Numbered from the stretch's first letter, positions 17,901 through 24,316 are shown. The stretch: DNA of 54,535 nucleotides from Pseudomonadota bacterium (GCA_021784755.1 JAJYHM010000056.1:1-54535), one strand, 5' to 3'. The notes: generated by a model not told the origin, from the letters alone. Program-made: numbers and translations.

Positions 17901-18275
17901 ATCGAACGTTACAAGGTCGAGCCCTACGTCATGTGCGCGGATATCTATGGCGTGTCGCCACACACCGGCCGGGGTGGCTGGACCTGGTACACCGGGGCGG
18001 CGGGCTGGATGTACCGGCTGATCGTGGAAACCCTGCTGGGCCTGCAGCGGGAAGCGGACCATCTGCGCATTGCGCCGTGCGTCCCGGCAGATTGGGATGC
18101 CTACAAAATCCACTACCGCTATCGCGACACCGTCTATCACATCACCATCAGGCGCATCGGCGAACCATCGGCGCAGGTCACCCGCGTGACAGTGGACGGC
18201 GCCGAATGTCCCGACACACGTATTCCGCTCGTAGACGACCGCCGGGAGCACTTCGTCGAGGTGGATCTAGGGTAA
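11664..18275 (+). CDS. NdvB C-terminal open frame, GT84 end plus GH94
   Basis: This single uninterrupted frame (real homology from about 11721) contains the end of the transferase domain (VSDVYQDVFGEGSFIGKG, SHDLLEGGYARS, RRHRWIRGDWQLAGW), a second set of membrane segments, and a long cytoplasmic or periplasmic region. The C-terminal part is a family-94 glycoside phosphorylase: RSGYYQSGGAYGFRDQLQD, HWWHPPKGQGVRTHFSDDYL, then CGDWNDGMNLVG with the general-acid Asp. About 2180 residues stay open with normal codon use, so the decay is either recent or the C-terminal part is still made. No ribosome site is evident at the 11664 start, so independent translation is doubtful. Confidence 0.65.
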   Translation: MRATHGLRDCSRGKQVSIQVSDVYQDVFGEGSFIGKGIYDVDAFRQAVDGRFPENLILSHDLLEGGYARSALVSDVELIEEHPASYTMEASRRHRWIRGDWQLAGWLLPRVPGPAGRNGVKAKRQPNPLSALSVWKLFDNLRRSLVPPALLALLVGGWLLAPGPALFWILLVAAVVFLPTLLGTAIEVIRKPGDRDWMVHLILTGKSAMRPLALALLTLVFLPYETLICLDALLRSGVRMLFTRRGLLLWQLPSYARRNARRRLAGFFSEMWIAPVLALVLAFALWQSRAAEWFFWAPVLLLWLMSPVAGWWISRPLVSPVPDLSIGQRAFLRTSARRTWRFFADFVGAQDNWLAPDNFQEYPAPVIASRTSPTNIGMALLANQAAYDFGYLCAGEFLRRVDNTLATMEKLERYRGHFYNWYDTRTLQPLRPQYVSSVDSGNLVGSLLTLQAGLLELKDQPVLSSNAFKGLQDTLQVFAEHLPASPAPDLAQQVGFLQGKLRSLALPEPGSTAPPQTLVGAEHWLDEIQRTGGGLVARLPADIDVDSQLYYWAQAFDRQARALRDDLGFLVPGQGPRQFSTIPTLAELAGARAVGSTALSSAGAAAPRYKGATERLAIIDDLVDRCHELAAMDFEFLYDEPRGLLAIGYDVGERRRDPTCYDLLASEARLASFLLIAQGQVPQKHWFALGRLLTSQGGDLSLISWSGSMFEYLMPLLVMPSYANTLLEQTCKAAVSRQIEYGRQRGVPWGISESCYNATDTHHVYQYRAFGVPGLGFKRGLGDDLVIAPYASALALTVMPRAACRNLQRLAADGFLGGYGFYEAVDYTPSRLPPGKDHAVVRSFMAHHQGMSLLAFAHVLLNRPMQHRFMSDPLVQATQLLLQERVPKQGATLHPHAAEVSAAARPAAAEAGAIMRVFSDPDTPIPEVHLLSNGSYHVMATHAGGGYSRWRDLAVTRWREDATCDGWGTFIYLRDCDTGHYWSTAYQPTLRKADHYQAIFVQARAEYRRRDEAIEAHTEISVSPEDDVEIRRVTLTNQSSRTRHIEVTSYAEVVLAPLNADLAHRAFSNLFVQTEILPERQAIVCTRRRRIPGERAPWMFHLLAAPGAVAGEASYETDRARFIGRGRTAANPRVLDSTDSPTALSNTQGPVLDPIVAIRRTLSLSPDETATVQIISGVADTREAALALAEKYCDRHFVERAFEMAWFQSQEVLRHLKASEADAQVYGRLATSVIHGTALRRAAPSVIARNRLGQSGLWRFAVSGDLPIVLLRIGDLNRIDLVQQALQAHAYWRMKGLTVDLVIVNEDFSGYRAILQDQITGLINAGPEAHIIDRPGGVFLRRAEELSEEDRVLFQTVARVVVTDTAETLLEQVERRVPAERLPSRLEPSQQRAAEPAQALAARERIFFNGLGGFTPDGREYVVTLEPGQSTPAPWANVIASPHIGTVVSESGGAYTWVGNAHEFRLTTWHNDPLGDSSGEALYIRDEATGAFWSPTPLPARGRSGYVCRHGFGYSVFEHFEAGIASELFTYVAMDAPVKFAVVKLRNHSRRPRSLSLTGYWELVLGEWRHANLMHIVTEKDSHSGALFARNAYGRECADRVVFLQVSEPERTLTGNRKEFIGRNGSLTSPAAMRRSRLSGKAGAGLDPCAAMQTRIELADGEEREIVFVFGAARDIDEAQHFIQRFSGPAGARQALEAVWQHWNRTLGAVQVETPDPALDVLANGWLVYQTLSCRLWGRSGYYQSGGAYGFRDQLQDTMALIHTTPGLAREQLIRCAGRQFPQGDVQHWWHPPKGQGVRTHFSDDYLWLPYATCRYVLATGDTGVLDESIHFLEGRELYPEEEAYYDQPQRSTEAASLYAHCVRALKHGLRFGAHQLPLMGCGDWNDGMNLVGKDGKGESVWLAWFLVDNLESFASLARSRDDTAFADACRDQAARLRGNIENNAWDGAWYRRAWFDDGTPLGSSSNDECQIDSISQSWAVISKGGDPVRARQAVTAVDLRLVRRDQQIIQLLDPPFDKSDLEPGYIKGYIPGVRENGGQYTHAAIWTTMAFAMLGDTERAWEFFAMLNPIHHGSSADAIERYKVEPYVMCADIYGVSPHTGRGGWTWYTGAAGWMYRLIVETLLGLQREADHLRIAPCVPADWDAYKIHYRYRDTVYHITIRRIGEPSAQVTRVTVDGAECPDTRIPLVDDRREHFVEVDLG

Positions 18276-18354
18276 AATGCCTGCGTGGCAGGTCATTGCC
18301 AATAGGGCTCTGGCTGAAACCGAACTTCACTCTATTTTCTTCGCGAAATATTGC

Positions 18355-18578
18355 GCCGCCTTTCTTTCGAAAAGCGACTACAGGCTTGCCTTCATCTTGG
18401 CTTTGAACCCGCTCATCAAATGGGCGCTGCAGTGTTGTCGCCATTTTGAGCAGGGACGCGGCGCGAGGGGAATCCACCCCCTTTAGCCAATGCGTGACGG
18501 ACTGGGAGCTCACCCCCAAAGACTTCGCCAACCGAGCCTGGGTCCAGCCGCGCTCCGCCAGGGCGGCGCCGGTGTGCT
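18355..18578 (-). pseudogene. Truncated second copy of the Xre/ImmA gene
   Basis: The minus strand encodes AALAERGWTQARLAKSLGV, continuing through the helix-turn-helix to AFRKKGG. It matches residues 13-83 of the full Xre-ImmA protein encoded at 19172-20296, at 58 of 71 positions by my count. The DNA is also alike, including an identical 26-base block at 18355-18380 and 20051-20076. After KKGG the similarity ends and the frame runs into the ndvB end. The remnant begins directly after the PIN gene stop. An alternative start (TTG at 18531, MAKSLGV) could still give a helix-turn-helix-only polypeptide. It looks like the leftover of a tandem duplication of the module. Confidence 0.75.
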
Positions 18579-19175
18579 TTAAGGGACTCCGGTGCCCCCG
18601 AAGATCTTTTTGAATGCGGTGTGTTTAACGTGAAGCCAGCTGGCCGGAAGATCCCGATTGTTTTCGAGCGACTCATAGATCGCGCGTACCAGTCCGCTGT
18701 CAATCACTTTCGCGCTATGCATCTTTTTTAGAAGTTGATGTCCGTGCCATACAGGAAGGTCGAACTCCGCTGCTAGGTGGTGTATGCCCAAATCATCGGT
18801 TGCCACGATTCCAAGGCGAATTTGACCGAAGGCGAGGATATAGCAATCGGTTGGTGAAGGCGGTGAACGTCCTTGTGAGGTGTAAGCGGCGGCATCGCTA
18901 CGGACAGTCGCCAGAAACACGCTGGCGGCAGCGCCCACTCGCCGTTTTTCGTCGTTGCTCAATCGTATTCGTGTTGCAAGGCGCTCTTGGGAGAATTCGG
19001 TGATGTCAAACCAGGGGTAGAGGAAACGAAGCCGCGGGCTGCGATGCACCTCGTCTTCGACTTTTTCGAGAATGGTGAGAACATAGCCTTTCCGTCCGAA
19101 TGGTGTGCCGAGCAGGGGTCTTATGCGCCTAGCAAGGCGCAGGTATGCGTTGGTGTCGAGGAGAACCAACGTCAA
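18579..19175 (-). CDS. PIN-domain protein, putative toxin of the Xre-ImmA module
   Basis: This is a 198-residue cytoplasmic protein with PIN-like nuclease features: LVLLDTNAYLRLA at the N-terminus (first catalytic Asp), a mid-protein SPTDCYILAFGQ (third acidic position), and IVATDDLGIHHLAAEFDLPV (fourth acidic residues and the following strand). PIN toxins are metal-dependent ribonucleases. The start is a TTG at 19175 that overlaps the TGA of the upstream Xre-ImmA gene (TTGA), so the two are translationally coupled with the regulator/protease first. This order resembles toxin-antitoxin or stress-response pairs in which an ImmA-like protease controls its partner. Target RNA and true activity are unknown. 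The C-terminal 50 residues match nothing I recognise. Confidence 0.7.
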   Translation of the reverse strand: MTLVLLDTNAYLRLARRIRPLLGTPFGRKGYVLTILEKVEDEVHRSPRLRFLYPWFDITEFSQERLATRIRLSNDEKRRVGAAASVFLATVRSDAAAYTSQGRSPPSPTDCYILAFGQIRLGIVATDDLGIHHLAAEFDLPVWHGHQLLKKMHSAKVIDSGLVRAIYESLENNRDLPASWLHVKHTAFKKIFGGTGVP

Positions 19176-20296
19176 TGATTGAGCGCCCCGTGGATGGCGA
19201 GCGCGTCCTGTATGGTACTTTCCAGTATCTGTTGAATGTAAGAGGCCCCGGTGCCCTGCTCCTTTATCATCTGCCTCAGCGCTACGAAAAAATCAGACTG
19301 GAAGGCGTGTGTGGCGGAGGCGATATAGCGATCGGCACCCGGCGGCGCCGGATCAAATAGGAGCGTGCTTATAAGCGGCCCAGAAACCGTATTGCGGACC
19401 GCATGAATCGCCTTCTCGTCAACTTTCGGGCCAGGAAACCCCGAGGCGAGCGCGAAACGCCGGACTTGTTGATAGACGGTATTCACCGAGATCGTATGTT
19501 CTTGAGCCCAACGCGAGAAAAGGGTGAGCGCACCGCCCGCGCTGCGGGCCCGAGCTATATCAGCGTATGCCTGTTCGGCACATGGTTTTGGGAACAAGAG
19601 CGCTCCCGCGAAGGCATCCGCGAAGTCTTCGCCTTGTTCCGTGCCGGCAAGCTCGGGCGTCAGAACGTGCGCGAGCTCATGCGCCATCCAGAACTTGAAG
19701 TCTTCTAGCCGGGTGTCGAGATTGAGAAAAATGAACGTAACATCTTCTTGGGGAAGACGAATGTGCAGCGCGTTTTCGTGATTACCTTTTGCGCCCCACA
19801 GTACGGGCACAAGGACCGTGCCACAATTTTTGAATTCACTAATCAAGTGCTCGTAGCCGAGTGCCGCTTGATCGCCCACGCCGAGGCGATTCCGGGTTTG
19901 GAGCGTGGCGGTCTGGAGCTTTGCGTAGTCAGTTGATGGCGATGTGATCAACGTACGCAGGACCTGCACTTGGGGGAGGTAAGGCACCAGCGGTTTCAGC
20001 AGCATGCCAATACCCATGGCCTTCGAGACATGCGCCGCGGTCGTCTTTGTGCCGCCTTTCTTTCGAAAAGCGACTACCGGTTTCCCCTCATCTTCGGTTT
20101 GAACCAGCTGATCAAATGTGCGCTGAAGCGTAGTCGCCATTTTGAGTAGGGACGCTGGGCGAGGGAAATCCACGCCCTTCATCCAGTTCGTGACCGACTG
20201 GGGGCTGACCCCCAAAGTTTTCGCCAACTGAGCCTGGGTCCAGCCGCGCTCGGTCAGGGCGGCGCGCAAGGTCGCTTCGTTGATGGTTTTGTGCAT
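19172..20296 (-). CDS. Xre helix-turn-helix / ImmA-type metallopeptidase
   Basis: This is a 374-residue protein with a cro/C1-type helix-turn-helix at about 8-62 (RGWTQAQLAKTLGVSPQSVT, NWMKGVDFPRPASLLKMATT) and a zinc metallopeptidase domain of the ImmA/IrrE type. The HELAH motif has zinc ligands His206 and His210 with Glu207, and a downstream EDFADAFAGALLFP supplies the third ligand region. ImmA-like proteases cleave specific repressors; here the repressor-like domain is fused to the protease, as in the COG2856-type Xre-ImmA proteins. It heads an operon with the PIN gene. The ATG at 20296 lies only about 10 bases from a good -10 box, so the transcript may be nearly leaderless. A truncated copy of its N-terminus lies beyond the PIN gene. 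Confidence 0.8.
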   Translation of the reverse strand: MHKTINEATLRAALTERGWTQAQLAKTLGVSPQSVTNWMKGVDFPRPASLLKMATTLQRTFDQLVQTEDEGKPVVAFRKKGGTKTTAAHVSKAMGIGMLLKPLVPYLPQVQVLRTLITSPSTDYAKLQTATLQTRNRLGVGDQAALGYEHLISEFKNCGTVLVPVLWGAKGNHENALHIRLPQEDVTFIFLNLDTRLEDFKFWMAHELAHVLTPELAGTEQGEDFADAFAGALLFPKPCAEQAYADIARARSAGGALTLFSRWAQEHTISVNTVYQQVRRFALASGFPGPKVDEKAIHAVRNTVSGPLISTLLFDPAPPGADRYIASATHAFQSDFFVALRQMIKEQGTGASYIQQILESTIQDALAIHGALNH

Positions 20297-20305
20297 GGGA
20301 GCGCG

Positions 20306-20345
20306 ATTCTAGCAGGCCCTATCTGGAAATCAAGTTTTATCAAGT
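20306..20345 (-). promoter_or_regulatory. Promoter and putative operator of the Xre-ImmA/PIN operon
   Basis: On the minus strand a -35 TTGATT (20328-20333) and a -10 TAGAAT (20306-20311), 16 bases apart, point at the Xre-ImmA ATG, which would lie almost at the transcription start. Two ACTTGAT repeats (plus strand ATCAAGT at 20329-20335 and 20339-20345), spaced ten bases centre to centre, overlap the -35 on one DNA face. This suits binding by an Xre-type autorepressor. Confidence 0.5.
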
Positions 20346-20357
20346 ATTGCTGGGCCA

Positions 20358-20384
20358 CAACACATACAACACATACAACACATA
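20358..20384. repeat. Three tandem copies of a 9-base repeat
   Basis: CAACACATA occurs three times head to tail (20358-20366, 20367-20375, 20376-20384), followed by a partial copy CAAC. It lies 50-90 bases upstream of the Xre-ImmA start, next to the ATCAAGT pair. It could be an iteron-like protein-binding array or simply a slippage repeat. Confidence 0.8.
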
Positions 20385-20655
20385 CAACGCGGACGAGGAT
20401 TGGCTCGTCACCCAACGAACGTCACCTTTCACTTCGCGCGTACTCGCGCAAGTGATAAGGCGGGAATCGGGTTTGACATCTTCCAGCGGAACAGATCTGA
20501 ACAACGCCGGCTTGCGCCGCTTCGAGGGTCTGGCAAAGGCTATGCGCGTCTGCACCGGCGCCTACCACAAAAAGACACCACTGGTTATCTGGCGCACACG
20601 CGCGGGGCGGGGATCTGAGCCCCACGAGGCAACCGTCCATGGGCGGAATTCAACG
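20385..20655. other. Intergenic stretch, no supported gene
   Basis: Open frames cross this stretch on both strands, including a plus-strand frame that begins in the 9-base repeats and continues through the lipoprotein genes in antisense. None has a recognisable domain, ribosome site or codon pattern typical of the neighbours. It separates the Xre-ImmA operon promoter from the end of the second Slp-like gene. Confidence 0.5.
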
Positions 20656-21159
20656 CTAGAGGCCGATCCCGATCCCGAAGCCGAAGTTCCAGCGCCGGCG
20701 TCGCGGTCGGTAGGCGTGCCAGACATGACTTGCGAGCAATTGGATCCGCGGGTAGAGGTAGTGCGCCTGGCCGATCAAGCCGGGACGGGTACCGATCACG
20801 GTCCCCACGACCGTCACGAGCCGGCCGCGCGCAAAGAGCATGGGGTCAAGGTAGCCGGGGGCGACGGCCTGGAAGCGTCCCTCCGGCATGGCGCCAAGCC
20901 GTGGCCGGCCATTTGCCCTCAAGGGATAGGCAAGCACGGTGAGCGTGCTGTGTACGGGCCCCACATTGTCCCGTATCACGACGCCGCCCCAGCGCACCCG
21001 CGCCCCGCGCGTGCGCTGGGGGTGGGCGAGAACCGCGCGCAGGTCCATGTGGCGATCGATGTGAGTGGCCGCGGGCCGCGGATGCACGGCGCAGCCGGCG
21101 AGACTGAGAGCGAGCAGGCCGGCCGCGGTGCGCGTCGCTCGGGTCTTGGTTATAGCCAT
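20656..21159 (-). CDS. Slp-family outer-membrane lipoprotein (copy 2)
   Basis: This is a 167-residue predicted lipoprotein. A basic N-terminus and hydrophobic stretch end in the lipobox LSLAGC, so the mature protein would begin at Cys22 or so and be lipid-anchored. The body contains VRWGGVVIRDNVGPVHSTLT, a Tyr-x-Leu strand and GYLDPMLFARGRLVTVVGTV, a beta-rich pattern seen in Slp (starvation lipoprotein) relatives. An ATG at 21159 with GGAGGG about seven bases ahead starts the gene. It follows a related gene by 21 bases in the same direction. The end is rich in Arg, Gly and Phe. Confidence 0.75.
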   Translation of the reverse strand: MAITKTRATRTAAGLLALSLAGCAVHPRPAATHIDRHMDLRAVLAHPQRTRGARVRWGGVVIRDNVGPVHSTLTVLAYPLRANGRPRLGAMPEGRFQAVAPGYLDPMLFARGRLVTVVGTVIGTRPGLIGQAHYLYPRIQLLASHVWHAYRPRRRRWNFGFGIGIGL

Positions 21160-21180
21160 GCTAGCCCTCCTTGGATCTCT

Positions 21181-21729
21181 CTATGGCCAGTAACCTGGGC
21201 CCTCGTCCTCCTCGTGCCAGCCCCCGTCGAAATCCGGGCCAAAATCTACGCCCCATCCCCAGGGCCAGGGGCTGGCATAGTAATAGCGCGAGTATCGCGG
21301 GCGCGGGCGCCAGAGGTGGACGGCGGTCGTCTGGACCACCGGAAAGTCGTACAAATAGCGTCCGATGGGGTCTTTCTGGTAGCCGGAGAAGGTTCCGAGC
21401 ACGGTCACCTTGCGGCCGACCGCATAGACGGCGGGGTCGAGGAAACCCGGAATCCGCGCCATGAAACGCCCCCCACTGAAGCGTACCCGCCGGGGCCTGC
21501 CATCGTGGCGCAAGGGTCGGCTCACGACCTGCATCCAGGTGGTGTGGGGGCTATTGATCACCCGGCTTATGACGCCGCCCCAGCGCACGCGTACACCGAG
21601 CGGCGCCGTATGAGCGCGCGCCGCCGCGACGCTCACGGGCGCAATGTTGGGCGCGCGCAAGGATCTCGGTACGGGTGTCGCGCACCCGGCGAGCAAGAGC
21701 AAACTTCCGAGTACCGCGAAGGCTTTCAT
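21181..21729 (-). CDS. Slp-family outer-membrane lipoprotein (copy 1)
   Basis: This is a 182-residue predicted lipoprotein with signal peptide and lipobox LLLAGC. The core is alignable with the next gene: VRWGGVISRVINSPHTTWMQ, RFMARIPGFLDPAVYAVGRK, VTVLGTFSGYQ against VRWGGVV, GYLDPMLFARGR and VTVVGTV there. The pair is therefore an old tandem duplication. Slp proteins sit in the outer membrane and are induced on carbon starvation or acid stress in enteric bacteria, which would suit an acidophile; this is inference. The tail is rich in Tyr, Trp, Pro and Gly (PWPWGWGVDFGPDFDGGWH). It is transcribed divergently from lon. Confidence 0.75.
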   Translation of the reverse strand: MKAFAVLGSLLLLAGCATPVPRSLRAPNIAPVSVAAARAHTAPLGVRVRWGGVISRVINSPHTTWMQVVSRPLRHDGRPRRVRFSGGRFMARIPGFLDPAVYAVGRKVTVLGTFSGYQKDPIGRYLYDFPVVQTTAVHLWRPRPRYSRYYYASPWPWGWGVDFGPDFDGGWHEEDEGPGYWP

Positions 21730-21870
21730 CCGTGTCGGCCTCTCTGTCCCATCGTAATGGACCTAGGGGAGTATCATAAGACCGCGCTTGGGTCTTGGCC
21801 AGAGACCGACCTTGCCCGTGCGACCATGGCTGCGTACCGGCGCCGCGGCGTTCTGGCACAATGGCTGGAC

Positions 21871-21915
21871 CTTGAACCAAGCCTGGGCGGCCCCATAAGA
21901 GGGGCTCAGCCCCTC
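21871..21915 (+). promoter_or_regulatory. Sigma32-type promoter and leader hairpin of lon
   Basis: CTTGAA (21871-21876) and CCCCATAA (21891-21898), 14 bases apart, match the heat-shock sigma32 consensus (CTTGAA ... CCCCAT-T) almost exactly. An inverted repeat GAGGGGC-TCA-GCCCCTC follows at once (21899-21915), then AAAAAA. The lon ATG comes 22 bases later. In E. coli, lon is also in the sigma32 regulon. Confidence 0.7.
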
Positions 21916-21937
21916 AAAAAACGGCGAACGATAATCA

Positions 21938-24313
21938 ATGACCATGAGCGATCCCGAATCGACGCCCGCGCCAGGTACCCTGGCGCGGGCAGGCGATGTG
22001 CTGCCCACGACCCTGGCCGTTGTGCCCATAACCAATCGCCCCTTCTTCCCGGCTCAGGCCATCCCCTTGGTTTTGGACCGCGACCCCTGGAGCTCCACGA
22101 TCGCCGCCGCGACCGAGAATCCGCATAAGGTCGTGGGACTGGTCTTGATCCGCAAGGATCAGGCGACGGATGTCGTGAAGGGAGATTTCTACGATACGGG
22201 GACCGTCTGCCGTATTCATAAAGTGGCGCACAACGAGGACAAGCTCCAGGTATTCGTGGAGGGCCTGCAGCGCTTTCACATTGATCAATGGGTCTCGGAC
22301 GAGCGCCCTTTCGCGGTGCGCGCACGTTATTTTGCGGAGCCCGAGGCCGTCGAGGGCGCGGACATCAAGGCCTATTCGGTGGCGATCATCAACACCATCA
22401 AGGAGCTCTTGCCGTTGAATCCCTTGTACGGGGAGGAGCTCAAATTCTTTCTCACGCGCTTTGGGCCCGACCAGCCTTCGCGCTTGGGCGATTTCGCAGC
22501 CAGCCTCACAACCGCGAACAAGGAAGAGCTGCAAGACGTCCTGCGTACGGTCGATCTCGAGCCGCGGCTCGAGAAGGTGCTTTTTCTTCTCCGCAAGGAG
22601 CTCGATCTCGCCAAGATCCAGGCGCGCATCAGCGAGCGGGTCGAGGAAAAGATCAATGAGCAGCAGCGTCAGTTCTTCCTGCGCGAGCAGCTGAAGGCCA
22701 TCCAGAAGGAGCTTGGCATCGCCAAGGATGATCGCACGGCTGAGATCGAGGCCTTCCGCGAGCGGCTCACGACAGTCACCCTTCCTGCGGCTGCGCAAAA
22801 GCGTGTCGGGGAGGAGCTGCAAAAGATGGCGATCCTCGAGACGGGTTCGCCCGAGTACGCGGTCACGCGCAATTACCTTGAGTGGTTGACGACGTTGCCG
22901 TGGGGGCGTTATTCCAGCGACAAGATCGACCTGAAACAGGCCCGCCAGGTTCTGGATCGGGACCATGACGGTCTTGAAGACGTCAAGGACCGGATCATCG
23001 AGTTTCTGGCGGTCGGAGCGATGAAGGGTGAGGTGGCGGGCTCCATCCTGCTGCTCGTGGGGCCGCCCGGGGTGGGCAAGACCTCCATCGGCCGTTCTAT
23101 CGCCGCCTCACTCGGGCGCACTTTTTATCGGTTCTCTGTGGGGGGTATGCGCGACGAGGCCGAGATCAAGGGTCACCGCCGCACTTACGTCGGCGCGATG
23201 CCGGGCAAGTTCATCCAGGCGATCCGCGAGGTCGGGGTGGCGAATCCGATCATCATGTTGGATGAGATCGACAAGATCGGTTCATCCTACCAGGGGAACC
23301 CAGCGTCGGCGCTGCTCGAGGTCTTGGATCCCGAACAGAACGTGGATTTCCTGGATCATTATCTCGATCTGCGCTTCGATTTCTCCAAGGTACTGTTCAT
23401 CTGCACGGCCAATCAGCTCGACACCATACCGCGGCCGCTCCTCGATCGCATGGAGGTCATACGGCTCGCGGGCTATATCACGAGCGAGAAGATGGCGATC
23501 GCCAAGCATCATCTCCTGCCCAAGCAGATGGACAAGGTGGGTCTGAAACGCGGACAGTTGCGTATCGAGGATCAGGCCATACGCGAGATCATCGAGGGCT
23601 ACGCGCGCGAGGCCGGTGTCCGCAACCTCGAAAAGAAGTTGGGTTCGATTGCCCGCAAGGCGGTGGTCGCCATGATCAACGGCAAGGAGCCGCCGATCAA
23701 GGTGAGCGCGCGCAACCTGGAGGAATACCTTGATCGGCCCGTCTTCCAGCCGATCAAGCCCTTGCGCGGTGTGGGCGTCGTAACGGGCCTGGCTTGGACT
23801 CCGATGGGCGGCGCCATCCTCGACATCGAGGTCACGCGCGTGCATCGCGCCAACCGCGGGATCAAGATCACAGGGCAGTTGGGTGAGGTGATGCGCGAAT
23901 CGGCGGAGATCGCCTACAGCTATATCTCCTCGCACTGCAAACAATACCACTGCCCCGAGGATTTTTTCGACAAGGCCTCCTTGCATCTGCACGTGCCGGC
24001 CGGCGCCATCCCCAAGGATGGGCCAAGCGCTGGCATCACGATCGCAAGCGCGCTCCTATCGCTGGCTCGTGGCAAGCGCCTCGTCCGGCCGCTCGCGATG
24101 ACGGGCGAACTTACGCTCACGGGCTACGTGCTCCCGGTGGGCGGCATACGCGAGAAGATCATCGCCGCGCGGCGCGTGAAGATCTCGGAGATCATCATCC
24201 CCGAGGCCAATCGCAACGATTTCGAGGAGCTGCCGGACAATGTGCGCAGCGGGCTTGTGATGCACTATGTCAAACATTACCGCGATGTCGCGGCCCTGAT
24301 CTTTCCGGAGTAG
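21938..24313 (+). CDS. lon: ATP-dependent protease Lon
   Basis: Lon is a cytoplasmic AAA+ serine protease that degrades misfolded and selected regulatory proteins. The 791-residue protein has the N-terminal substrate domain (VVPITNRPFFPAQAIPLVL), a coiled region (RQFFLREQLKAIQKELG), the Walker A GPPGVGKTS at about 374-382, Walker B IIMLDEIDKIG, and the protease domain. Its catalytic dyad is Ser697 in PKDGPSAG and Lys740 in IREKIIAARR. Length and motifs are normal. The ATG at 21938 (MTMSDPEST) is used; a second ATG two codons on is equally possible. It lies behind a sigma32-type promoter and is followed after three bases by a small zinc-ribbon gene, a likely operon. Confidence 0.96.
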   Translation: MTMSDPESTPAPGTLARAGDVLPTTLAVVPITNRPFFPAQAIPLVLDRDPWSSTIAAATENPHKVVGLVLIRKDQATDVVKGDFYDTGTVCRIHKVAHNEDKLQVFVEGLQRFHIDQWVSDERPFAVRARYFAEPEAVEGADIKAYSVAIINTIKELLPLNPLYGEELKFFLTRFGPDQPSRLGDFAASLTTANKEELQDVLRTVDLEPRLEKVLFLLRKELDLAKIQARISERVEEKINEQQRQFFLREQLKAIQKELGIAKDDRTAEIEAFRERLTTVTLPAAAQKRVGEELQKMAILETGSPEYAVTRNYLEWLTTLPWGRYSSDKIDLKQARQVLDRDHDGLEDVKDRIIEFLAVGAMKGEVAGSILLLVGPPGVGKTSIGRSIAASLGRTFYRFSVGGMRDEAEIKGHRRTYVGAMPGKFIQAIREVGVANPIIMLDEIDKIGSSYQGNPASALLEVLDPEQNVDFLDHYLDLRFDFSKVLFICTANQLDTIPRPLLDRMEVIRLAGYITSEKMAIAKHHLLPKQMDKVGLKRGQLRIEDQAIREIIEGYAREAGVRNLEKKLGSIARKAVVAMINGKEPPIKVSARNLEEYLDRPVFQPIKPLRGVGVVTGLAWTPMGGAILDIEVTRVHRANRGIKITGQLGEVMRESAEIAYSYISSHCKQYHCPEDFFDKASLHLHVPAGAIPKDGPSAGITIASALLSLARGKRLVRPLAMTGELTLTGYVLPVGGIREKIIAARRVKISEIIIPEANRNDFEELPDNVRSGLVMHYVKHYRDVAALIFPE

Positions 24314-24316
24314 GCC

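Larger units (their letters stand above)
9620..18275 (+). pseudogene. ndvB: Cyclic beta-1,2-glucan synthase (NdvB-like), broken
   Basis: Taken together, the two frames encode one NdvB-type protein of about 2880 residues. NdvB proteins build periplasmic cyclic beta-1,2-glucans from UDP-glucose and cyclise and trim the chain. Domain order: an N-terminal conserved region, inner-membrane segments with a family-84 glycosyltransferase loop, more membrane segments, then carbohydrate-binding regions and a family-94 phosphorylase-like domain at the C-terminus. Two defects are visible. The position after a good AAGGAG site at 9608-9613 is ATA rather than ATG (9620-9622), and no in-frame ATG exists before the conserved region. 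Near 11719 the frame shifts where relatives have GIDPYTRAVSDVYQD and this copy reads GIDP then VSDVYQD, a net loss of about 11 bases. It is transcriptionally alone between toxin-antitoxin loci. Confidence 0.75.

Noticed and set aside
20358-20384. Tandem 9-base repeats as a CRISPR array
   Set aside because: Units are contiguous with no spacers and far too short; no cas genes are in the window.
20347-22128. Plus-strand frame of 593 codons across both Slp-like genes and the lon promoter
   Set aside because: It is antisense to two lipoprotein genes with clear lipoboxes and overlaps the lon start; its translation is low-complexity (Pro, Arg, Gly, Ala, His).
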